DNA of 12,780 nt from Cellvibrionaceae bacterium. GTDB lineage: Bacteria > Pseudomonadota > Gammaproteobacteria > Pseudomonadales > Cellvibrionaceae. A program made the position numbers and the translations under genes. Positions 1 to 6,300 of the stretch are shown one piece after another. The stretch lies in the NCBI GenBank assembly GCA_025800435.1, contig JAOXRV010000038.1, positions 1 to 12,780 on the forward strand. Direction: 5' to 3'. The notes beneath the pieces were generated by a model, which worked only from the letters and a program-made list of their open reading frames with translations, searched no databases and was not told where the DNA came from. Every line of letters starts with the position of its first letter. Position 1 is the stretch's first letter.

Positions 1-22
1 AATAGATAGTGGCTTCGACCCC

Positions 23-135
23 GAGTCTTGTGGTGGGTAAGGGGTTCTGGGGGACGCGGTAAATACATCCCTGTAGCTCTCGTCCGCCGTCCCTGGCTCC
101 CAAGCCCCCAGAACCCCTTACCCACCACAAGACTC
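23..135. repeat. Large nested inverted repeat, element 1 (31-bp perfect arms)
   Basis: The left arm (23-53) and the right arm (105-135) are perfect reverse complements over 31 bp; the arm core is GTGGGTAAGGGG on the left and CCCCTTACCCAC on the right. The 51-bp loop is itself structured: TAC-ATCCCT-GTA (64-75) and GCC-GTCCCT-GGC (86-97) are two mini-hairpins with the same geometry, 22 bp apart. GGACG at 52-56 can also pair with CGTCC at 81-85, enclosing the first one. There is no T-tract after either arm, so this is not a plain intrinsic terminator. It may be a small non-coding mobile element (MITE- or REP-like) or a structured RNA; the function is unknown. Confidence 0.85.
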
Positions 136-216
136 TGCAGCCAAGTGAGCTCTAAAATAGTGCTGGCAGATAGTGTCTCGGTCAGATCCCAGTAGCTAGG
201 AGTTCTGCGAGATGTA

Positions 217-329
217 AGCTTGAGGGGTAGGGGGTGCTTTCGCAGTGACTAGGCTTCTGGATGAAACGGGGGCCAGCGCCTGGATGGCGCGCTTTCGGAA
301 CGGAGAAAGTGCCCCCTACCCCTCAAGCT
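217..329. repeat. Large nested inverted repeat, element 2 (25-bp arms, 23 matched)
   Basis: The left arm (217-241) and right arm (305-329) are complementary at 23 of 25 positions; the core is TTGAGGGGTAGGGGG against CCCCCTACCCCTCAA. The two exceptions are adjacent and would be U-G and G-U wobbles in a plus-strand transcript, but A/C mismatches in a minus-strand one. The 63-bp loop contains TTC-TGGAT-GAA (255-265) and GCGCC-TGGAT-GGCGC (276-290), two mini-hairpins with an identical five-base loop, starting 21 bp apart. The loop read on the other strand is ATCCA, close to the ATCCCT/GTCCCT loops of element 1, and the right arms of both elements share a CCCC-TACCC-CAAG pattern. The two therefore look like members of one family, probably in opposite orientation. 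Confidence 0.85.
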
Positions 330-412
330 GGGTTTTATCCCCGAAGGCTTGGGCATAATTTTCCCCGGACAGCAGTGCGCCATCACGGGGATGAGGCAAG
401 CAACCTTAACCT

Positions 413-1948
413 CTAAATCCCCTGCTGGGGATGCGCCCGGCTTTTGCTTTCGAGCAAGTTTAGGGCGTGTAGATAGGCCTTGGCTGAGGCGGCCACTACG
501 TCGGTATCGGCGCCGACGCCATTGACCAGTTTGCCTTCTCGCTCCAAGCGCACGGTCACATCACCCACCGCCTCGGTGCCCTGGGTAATGGCATTGACCG
601 AGTAGAGCAGCAGATCGGCGCCGCTGTTAAATTGTTTTTCAATGGCCTTAAACACTGCATCTACCGGGCCACTGCCCTCGGATTCGGTATCGACGCTTTG
701 CTCGCCCACCCGAATCTTTAATTTCGCCACCGGTGCCTGGCCGGTTTTGCAGTGCACTTCCATGGCCTCAAAGCCGTAGGTTTCTTCTACCTCGCGGGCC
801 TCACCCACCAGGGCTTGCAAGTCTTCGTCGAAGATCTCGTGTTTTTTATCCGCCAACTCCTTAAAGGCTTGGAAGATATGGTTAAACTCACCGGCCCCAT
901 CAAAGCTAATACCCAACTCTTCGTAACGAGCTTTAACCGCAGCGCGGCCAGAGTGTTTGCCCAGCACCAATTTATTGGTGTGCCAGCCGACATCTTCGGC
1001 TTTCATAATCTCGTAGGTTTCGCGGTGCTTGAGTACACCATCCTGATGAATGCCGGATTCATGGGCAAAGGCATTGGCCCCCACAATAGCTTTATTGGGC
1101 TGTACCGGAAAGCCGGTAATGCTGGATACCAAGCGCGAGGTGGGCACGATATGGCTGGTATCGATATTGGTCTCTACCGGCATCACATCTTTGCGGGTGC
1201 GCACCGCCATCACCAACTCTTCCAGGGAAGCATTACCGGCGCGCTCGCCCAAGCCGTTGATGGTACATTCCACCTGGCGCACGCCGTTCATTACCGCGGC
1301 CAGGGAGTTGGCCACCGCCAGGCCCAAATCGTTGTGGCAGTGGGTGGAGAAAACAGCCTGGTCGGCATTGGGCACATTCTCGATCAAGCGCTTAAACATC
1401 AGGCCGTACTCGCTGGGCTCACCGTAGCCCACGGTATCGGGAATATTAATGGTTTTGGCGCCGGCCTTTATAACCGCTTCGATAATGCGGCTGGCAAATT
1501 CAAACTCGGTGCGCGAGCCGTCTTCCAAGGAGAACTCCACATCATCGGTAAACTGACGCGCGCGTTTTACCGCATCCACCGCCTGGGCCAACACTTGCTC
1601 TGGCTCCATTTGCAGCTTGTATTTCATATGGATGGGCGAGGTGGCAATAAAGGTGTGAATACGACCGGCGTTGGCATTTTGCAAAGCCTCGCCAGCGCGC
1701 AAAATATCCGGCCCCATAGCTCGGGCCAAGCTGCACACGGTGGAATCTTTAATGGTTTCGGCGACTGCTTTTACCGCCTCAAAATCGCCGGGACTGGCGA
1801 TGGCGAAACCCGCTTCGATCACATCGACACGCATTTTTTCGAGCATTTTTGCGATGCGAATTTTTTCTTCTTTGGTCATGGATGCGCCGGGGCTCTGCTC
1901 GCCATCGCGCAAGGTGGTATCAAAAATTACCAATTTGTCCTTAGACAT
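413..1948 (-). CDS. leuA: 2-isopropylmalate synthase (LeuA)
   Basis: This cytoplasmic enzyme condenses acetyl-CoA with 3-methyl-2-oxobutanoate to give 2-isopropylmalate, the first committed step of leucine synthesis. The 511-residue product has the family's usual length. It opens with the HMGL-type signature FDTTLRDGEQSPG (metal-binding Asp15). It carries the metal-binding pair in STHCHNDLG (His203, His205), NGLGERAGNA (Asn239 region), the HESGIHQDG motif and LGKHSGR, followed by the C-terminal regulatory domain expected to bind leucine for feedback inhibition. The frame can be opened at a TTG at 1963, but the ATG at 1948 is preferred because GGAG lies nine bases before it and overlaps that TTG. 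The gene stands alone, with no leuBCD following. A leucine-rich leader ORF and pairing segments upstream suggest control by leucyl-tRNA supply. Confidence 0.97.
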   Translation of the reverse strand: MSKDKLVIFDTTLRDGEQSPGASMTKEEKIRIAKMLEKMRVDVIEAGFAIASPGDFEAVKAVAETIKDSTVCSLARAMGPDILRAGEALQNANAGRIHTFIATSPIHMKYKLQMEPEQVLAQAVDAVKRARQFTDDVEFSLEDGSRTEFEFASRIIEAVIKAGAKTINIPDTVGYGEPSEYGLMFKRLIENVPNADQAVFSTHCHNDLGLAVANSLAAVMNGVRQVECTINGLGERAGNASLEELVMAVRTRKDVMPVETNIDTSHIVPTSRLVSSITGFPVQPNKAIVGANAFAHESGIHQDGVLKHRETYEIMKAEDVGWHTNKLVLGKHSGRAAVKARYEELGISFDGAGEFNHIFQAFKELADKKHEIFDEDLQALVGEAREVEETYGFEAMEVHCKTGQAPVAKLKIRVGEQSVDTESEGSGPVDAVFKAIEKQFNSGADLLLYSVNAITQGTEAVGDVTVRLEREGKLVNGVGADTDVVAASAKAYLHALNLLESKSRAHPQQGI

Positions 1949-1957
1949 GATTGTTAT

Positions 1958-1961
1958 CTCC
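1958..1961 (-). promoter_or_regulatory. leuA ribosome binding site, decides the ATG start
   Basis: GGAG on the minus strand is nine bases upstream of the ATG at 1946-1948. The in-frame TTG at 1961-1963 overlaps this site and has no purine-rich sequence at a suitable distance, so the ATG is taken as the start. Confidence 0.8.
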
Positions 1962-1969
1962 AAAACTGT

Positions 1970-2066
1970 TAGCGGCCTCGTAACTGAAGCCCGACTGAAA
2001 TTTGCTTGTTAAACTGGGGGAAGAATTATTAGCCGCACAGCGGCAGTCGCAGCAGGGGCGCCGCTA
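1970..2066 (-). promoter_or_regulatory. Putative leu attenuator: four alternately pairing segments
   Basis: Read on the minus strand, four short segments follow one another: 1, TAGCGGC (2060-2066), inside the leucine codon run of the leader ORF; 2, GCCGC (2040-2044); 3, GCGGC (2032-2036), immediately before the leader stop; 4, GCCGCTA (1970-1976), eight bases before the leuA SD. Segments 1:2, 2:3, 3:4 and 1:4 can each pair over 5-7 bp. This matches the logic of ribosome-mediated attenuation, where stalling at leucine codons would cover segment 1 and change the downstream fold. The weak points are short stems and only a TTTT after segment 4. The switch might act on leuA translation, since segment 4 is so close to the SD, rather than on transcription termination. 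This is an inference from sequence only. Confidence 0.4.
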
Positions 2067-2115
2067 GCAATAGAGATAGAGAGGTAGTGAAATTGTTTTG
2101 GCTGGTCACGTTCAT
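2029..2115 (-). CDS. Putative leucine-rich leader peptide of leuA (LeuL-like)
   Basis: A 28-residue ORF ends 80 bp before the leuA start. Its second half is LSLLLAAPLLRLPL: eight leucines within 14 residues, using three CTA, one TTG and four CTG codons. It is the same size as the E. coli leu leader peptide, and its leucine codons overlap the first of four alternately pairing segments. Known leader peptides of leu operons act as sensors: scarce leucyl-tRNA stalls the ribosome and allows expression of the downstream gene. The start codon ATG at 2113-2115 has only a weak AGAG about 13 bases upstream. A promoter candidate at 2186-2214 would place the transcript start about 64 bases before it. An upstream extension of the same frame is open but has no supported start. 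No similarity to a named leader is claimed. Confidence 0.5.
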   Translation of the reverse strand: MNVTSQNNFTTSLSLLLAAPLLRLPLCG

Positions 2116-2185
2116 TGCTATGAAATATCTCTGTTTAATAGGTGCCGGGACTTGTCGGATAGACAGCCCAGCACCGAGTTTGGAA

Positions 2186-2214
2186 AGTGTATCCAAGGTG
2201 AGCAAACAGATCAA
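2186..2214 (-). promoter_or_regulatory. Candidate sigma70 promoter of the leuA leader
   Basis: On the minus strand, TTGATC (2209-2214) and TACACT (2186-2191) are separated by exactly 17 bp, each matching four of six consensus bases. Transcription would start near 2179, upstream of the leader peptide. A 9-bp dyad at 2219-2247 lies directly upstream of the -35 box, centred near position -54, a typical activator location. Confidence 0.45.
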
Positions 2215-2218
2215 TATA

Positions 2219-2247
2219 CATCCTAATAAATTGAATAAATTAGGATG
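2219..2247. promoter_or_regulatory. Perfect 9-bp dyad with TAGGAT half-sites, upstream of the leuA promoter
   Basis: CATCCTAAT (2219-2227) and ATTAGGATG (2239-2247) form a perfect dyad around an 11-bp AT-rich spacer. The arm spacing and position just upstream of the promoter candidate fit a dimeric regulator site. The half-site recurs in a second dyad at 2282-2297. The regulator is not identifiable from sequence alone; a LysR-type activator would be compatible. Confidence 0.5.
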
Positions 2248-2281
2248 ATTTTGCAAAAATAGTGTTAATATCGAGCTTCAT

Positions 2282-2297
2282 TAGGATAGCCATCCTA
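2282..2297. promoter_or_regulatory. Second TAGGAT dyad, just after the ohrR stop
   Basis: TAGGAT (2282-2287) and ATCCTA (2292-2297) are separated by 4 bp. The heptamer TTAGGAT at 2281-2287 repeats TTAGGAT at 2241-2247 exactly 40 bp away, close to four helical turns. No T-run follows directly, so it does not look like an ohrR terminator, and it is better read as an auxiliary binding site of the same regulator. Confidence 0.4.
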
Positions 2298-2302
2298 GCG
2301 AA

Positions 2303-2761
2303 TCACATATCAACACCAAAATTTTGCAGTAGCTTGTCAAGCTGCTTGGCCAGCTGGCTAAATTCGGTCAGCTGATCGTCGCGCCCGGCCACCGATTGCT
2401 TAAACCAATCCAGTGCCCGCTCGCGTAGGGCAATGCCCTGGGGGGTCAAGCCAAGCTCTAGCTGGCGCTCATCCTCATCGCTGCGGCGGCGATTGATTAG
2501 CCCCTTGGCCTGCAGCCGCTTTAGCAGCGGGGTCAGGGTTCCCGAGTCCAGTTGCAAGCGTTGGCCCAATTGATTAACACTGCCGTGATCCCTGCCCTTA
2601 TCGCGCCATTCCCACAACAGCATCAGCACCAGGTACTGGGGGTAGGTAATATCCAGTGCCTTCAGCATCGGTTGATAGGCCCGCACCAGCAGGCGCGAGG
2701 CGGTGTAAAGGCGAAAGCAGAGCTGCTTATCTAAATACAGTAAGTCGTTATCGCTGGGCAT
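2303..2761 (-). CDS. ohrR: Organic-peroxide-sensing repressor, MarR/OhrR family
   Basis: This 152-residue protein is a winged-helix MarR-family regulator of the OhrR type. The N-terminal signature LDKQLCFRLYTASR carries Cys15, the only cysteine in the protein. Tyr29 (in RAYQP) and Tyr40 (in ITYPQY) sit exactly where the tyrosines that contact the reactive cysteine lie in one-Cys OhrR of Bacillus subtilis. The recognition-helix region follows as LQLDSGTLTPLLKRL, and the wing as NRRRSDEDERQLELGLT. In this family the reduced dimer represses peroxide-defence genes, and oxidation of the cysteine by organic hydroperoxide releases it from DNA. It lies seven bases after the peroxidase gene and has a poor SD of its own, so it is probably translated from the same mRNA. 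A matching operator is at 3293-3307, implying that it represses its own operon. Confidence 0.93.
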   Translation of the reverse strand: MPSDNDLLYLDKQLCFRLYTASRLLVRAYQPMLKALDITYPQYLVLMLLWEWRDKGRDHGSVNQLGQRLQLDSGTLTPLLKRLQAKGLINRRRSDEDERQLELGLTPQGIALRERALDWFKQSVAGRDDQLTEFSQLAKQLDKLLQNFGVDM

Positions 2762-2768
2762 AAGTTAC

Positions 2769-3248
2769 TTATAGCAGGGCTTCGATTTTACCGGCCAGGC
2801 TCTCTGGCTTGTCTTTGGGGGCAAAACGGCTGATTTGCTGACCGTCTTTGGAAACCAAAAACTTGGTAAAATTCCACTTGATGCGCTTGCTGCCCAATAG
2901 ACCTGGGGCCTCTTGCTTAAGGTGATTAAACAGCGGGTGGGCGCCATCACCATTTACCTCAAGCTTGGACATCAAGGGAAAGGTAACCCCAAAGTTAAGC
3001 TCGCAAAACTCGCTGATGCCTGCATCGTCTTCGGGCTCCTGGCCTGCAAACTGGTTGCAGGGAAAGCCCAATATCACCAGACCCTGGTCTTTGTACTGCT
3101 GGTATAACTTTTCCAGGCCCTTGTACTGTGGGGTAAAACCGCACTTGCTGGCGGTGTTTACAATTAACAGCACCTTGTCTTTGTATTCGGCCATGGAGTG
3201 GCTTTGGCCCTGGTTGTCGTTTACTTCAAACTGGTAGATATCGCTCAT
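2769..3248 (-). CDS. Glutathione peroxidase family protein (thiol peroxidase)
   Basis: This 159-residue thioredoxin-fold peroxidase reduces hydrogen peroxide and organic hydroperoxides in the cytoplasm. The peroxidatic Cys36 lies in NTASKCGFTPQ, in place of selenocysteine. The rest of the catalytic tetrad is Gln70 in FPCNQFAGQE and Trp125-Asn126 in KWNFTKF. Further cysteines at 64 (FPCNQF) and 82 (EFCELNFG) suggest a 2-Cys enzyme; such bacterial homologues often use thioredoxin rather than glutathione despite the family name. The ATG start is well supported by AGGTGA six bases upstream. It is the first gene of an operon with ohrR. An OhrR-type palindrome lies inside the promoter, so induction by organic peroxide is expected. 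Which reductant it uses cannot be told from sequence. Confidence 0.95.
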   Translation of the reverse strand: MSDIYQFEVNDNQGQSHSMAEYKDKVLLIVNTASKCGFTPQYKGLEKLYQQYKDQGLVILGFPCNQFAGQEPEDDAGISEFCELNFGVTFPLMSKLEVNGDGAHPLFNHLKQEAPGLLGSKRIKWNFTKFLVSKDGQQISRFAPKDKPESLAGKIEALL

Positions 3249-3283
3249 GACTGGTCACCTGTGAGTTTTATATTGCTTGCAAC

Positions 3284-3312
3284 TATATTGTGTACAATTT
3301 AATTGTAGGCAA
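3284..3312 (-). promoter_or_regulatory. Candidate promoter of the gpx-ohrR operon
   Basis: On the minus strand, TTGCCT (3307-3312) and AATATA (3284-3289) are 17 bp apart; a TATAGT two bases further on is an alternative -10. The OhrR-type palindrome lies almost entirely in the spacer, so a bound repressor would block RNA polymerase. The exact -10 is uncertain. Confidence 0.45.
3293..3307. promoter_or_regulatory. OhrR-type operator
   Basis: TACAATTTAATTGTA is a perfect 15-bp palindrome around a central base. Its TACAATT/AATTGTA arms agree with the operator described for OhrR repressors. It sits 45 bases upstream of the peroxidase start, between the promoter boxes. With the ohrR gene in the same operon, autoregulation is the natural reading. 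Confidence 0.8.
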
Positions 3313-3321
3313 TTTAACGGG

Positions 3322-3351
3322 CAAAAAGCAAGGCCTCATTAAGAGGCCCTG
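3322..3351 (-). terminator. Intrinsic terminator of the repeat-protein gene
   Basis: Read on the minus strand, GGGCCTC, a short TTAAT loop and GAGGCCT form a 7-bp stem (one G-T pair), followed by TTGCTTTTT. It begins 13 bases after the stop codon at 3365 and separates the gene from the peroxidase promoter just beyond. Confidence 0.8.
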
Positions 3352-3364
3352 CCGAGATCGCTAA

Positions 3365-6300
3365 TTAAACCTGCAAGCCCTCCTGGTAAACCAGCTCTAA
3401 TTGCGGCTCCCACGCCAACGCGGCCGAATCCAGTTGAGCCAGATCGACGGGTGCTAAAGCACTGGCCGCTGTCGCCACTGCAGAAGTTGCCGGCAGGGGC
3501 AGCTCGCCATCCGTGCCCAGATCCAGCAGATCCGCAGCTTGGACAGCAGCGTCGCCAGGCTGGTAGGCAAACCAGACATCATCCACAGCCCCCTGACTGC
3601 CGTCGGTGCGCTCATAGTCCGATTGCAGGCCAATGATATTGCCATTGCTCGGCTCAGCACTGGCCACTGCATCCAGGTTAATGCTCAGCACATCGGCCTC
3701 GGCCAGCAAGAGCAACTCACCATCTTGCACCTGGCCATCGCTGTTGCCATCGCGCCAAACTTGTAGCTCATCAAACTGCCCGTCATTGCTATCAATCACA
3801 CCGTCGGCATTAGAGTCTAGCCCTGCTAGGGCCGCAAAACCGTCGCTGGCGCGGCTGCCATCGGCCATTAGGGTAGCGCCGCCAAACAGCTCGGCACCGT
3901 TGTTAATCTGGCCGTCGCCGTTAATATCGCGCACCAGTAGGCCATCGTCAGCCGCTACCCAGCCACTGCTATCGACACTGCCATCGGCGTCTATATCAAA
4001 GCGCACACCGGCTTGTACAGACAGGGTTTCGGTGCCGTCGCCATCCAGGTCCAAGACCAGCGGGGTAAATAGGCTGAACGGCTTGCCACCCTGGTCACCT
4101 TGGCCAGCTGCCGCCACTGCCGCTGCGCCCGCAGCCGCGCCGGCCAGGGCCGCACCCTGGTTATTCTGAGCGCCTGCGGTGGCAGCAAAGGGCAGGCCTA
4201 TACCGCCGCCTATACCGCCAGTGCCTTCGATATCCAAACCGACATCCACATCGGTAGTTACCTCACCTTCATCATCAATGGTGACAGCGACATCGACATC
4301 CGTGGTTACGCCTGGCGCAACCTCGGTCATAACACCGCCATTTATCTCGGTGGTCACACCGCCATCTGGGTCGACCGTAACGTCGGCGCCACCATTAACG
4401 GTTACTCCTTCGGCCACCTCGGCGGTGACATTGCCATTAACGTTGGTGGTAACCCCGCCATCTGGGTCGACGGTGACACCGCCACCACCACTGACGGTCA
4501 CGCCGTCGGCAACTTCGGCGGTGACATTGCCGTTAACATTGGTGGTAACGCCACCATCCGGGTCGACGGTAACACCGCCACCGCCGCTGACAGTAACCCC
4601 ATCGGCCACCTCGGCAGTAACATTGCCATTGACCTCGGTAGTAACACCGCCATCTGGGTCAACCGTTACGCTGCCGCCCACTTCGGTCGTTACGCCGTCG
4701 CCTTCAACGGTAACGCCACCGCTTACTTCGGTGGTAACACCGCCCTCTGGGTCGACGGTGACATCCACGCCACCCTCTGCGGTTACGCCGTCGGCAATTT
4801 CCGCTTCCACATTACCATTGACGTTGGTGGTTACCCCACCGTCTGGATCGACAGTGACATTGCCGCCCACTTCGGTGGTAACGCCGTCGCCTTCGACAGT
4901 GACACTGCCGCCGGTTTCGGTGGTAACACCGCCATCGGGGTCGACGCTGATGCCATTATTGATTTCAGTGGTGACATCGCCATCTTCGACAGTAACGGTG
5001 GTGTCGACCTCGGTGGTGACGCCTCCCTCGGGGTCTACCGTGACACTGGTATCAATTTCGGTGCTGACATCGGCCTGCTCGGCCGGCGCTTGTGCGGCAG
5101 CCTCGGCTGCAGCTTGAGCCTCGGCCGCGGCCAGCGCATCGCCATCCACGGCAAAGTCAATCGCTTCGCTGTGCTCACTCTCTTGGCTGCCACCCAGTTC
5201 CGTCTGAGTCATGGTGACACTGTAGTTTGCAGTTTCACCCGCTGCTGTGGTCGGCAAGCTCGCCTGTAGCTGCCACACGCCGACAGCATCGGCCCGCACC
5301 GCCCCCAACAGTGTTTGCTCACCGCTGTCGTCGGTGGCGTATACCCTGACGATAGCTTGGGGGGCCACTGTGCCGCCAAAGCTGGGCCGCAGCTCGGCAA
5401 TGGTGGCGCCACTGGCCAGTACCTGTTCGGCACCATCCATTTGGGTGGTCGCCGCGAAGGCCGCTTCGCCATCCTCAGCCGGCGGGTGCAAGGTAAAATC
5501 ATAGGGGCCGGTTAAGTCGCCAAACTCGCTGCCGTCTTGGGGCTCGATATCGGCCCATAAATTGTACTCCCCGGCCGCCATGGGTGAATCTGCCGGTGGG
5601 CTAAACTCCCATATACCACCGATGGACTCAGCCGTGCCAATTTGCACGCCGCCTGCGCGCGGGTCACTATTGTAGATACGCACAGTGCCCTGCTCGGGGC
5701 CGCTGCCTACCACGCTGAAGTTTGCATCGCGGGTAGCACCGCCCAGGGGCACCGCCTCCACTGCGCCATGTTCGTTAGCCAAACGATCTTCAACCCGGTG
5801 GATGCTGACACTATTGGCCTTGTGGGTAGAGACCGAAAAGTTGAGATCACCGTGGGAGGACTCATTGCCCGCGGCATCAACCAACAGTGCAGTGACGGTA
5901 TAATCGCGGTTACTGGCAAATACATCGATGTGCTCGCGCCACTGCCCGGTCGCCTGATCGACTTCAACCCCAATGCGATTGGGGTTGCCGCCATTATTGT
6001 CCTGCACACTTAAGACAAGCTTGGAGCCATTGGCCAACTCATCCAAATTGATCGCGCCGGTGAATAAAATTACGCTGTCATCAATAGTGCTGCCATCGAC
6101 AATAGCGGCCGCATTATTTTGCCCAGCACTGCCTTGCCAGACATCGTCAATACCGGCAAAGGAAACTACAGAATCACCAGCGTTAGTCATTATTTGCCCA
6201 CCATTCTGGGGGCTTGAATCACCAATGACCGCGTTGATGGGCTGGGGCTCAACACCCTCCGCGATAGTCTCAACTTCGGGCCCCTCTTCGGGCATGGAAA

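Larger units (their letters stand above)
1..412. other. Gene-free intergenic region downstream of leuA
   Basis: No credible coding region, SD-preceded start or RNA gene is visible in this stretch. It is dominated by two large inverted repeats at 23-135 and 217-329, described separately. Between them (136-216) nothing is recognisable. An octamer AGATAGTG at 4-11 recurs at 168-175, so a similar flank precedes each element. Between the second element and the leuA stop there is only a weak dyad (TCCCCG at 362-367, CGGGGA at 386-391, 18-bp loop) without a T-tract on either strand, so no intrinsic terminator can be assigned to leuA. Confidence 0.7.

Noticed and set aside
23..53. G-quadruplex in the G-rich arm
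   Set aside because: Only three runs of three or more G occur within a short distance, not four, and the arm has a perfect complementary partner that would favour a hairpin.
362..391. Intrinsic terminator of leuA
   Set aside because: The dyad has 6-bp arms with an 18-bp loop and is followed by AAAATT on the leuA strand, not a T-tract.
752..1972. A 406-codon plus-strand frame opposite leuA
   Set aside because: It is fully antisense to a complete, motif-rich LeuA and has no recognisable domain.
2029..2256. A 75-residue protein upstream of leuA
   Set aside because: Its first part overlaps the promoter candidate and the dyad and has no SD-supported start; only the last 28 codons are kept as a leader peptide.
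4226..5071. CRISPR-like regular repeats
   Set aside because: The repeats are contiguous, in frame, degenerate at synonymous sites and part of a long gene; there are no unique spacers.
4100..5269. A long plus-strand open frame of 389 codons with glycine/isoleucine repeats resembling a beta-helix protein
   Set aside because: It is antisense to the repeat arrays. Since the units are multiples of three, a stop-free antisense frame persists across copies; there is no SD, and the minus-strand frame has clear domains.
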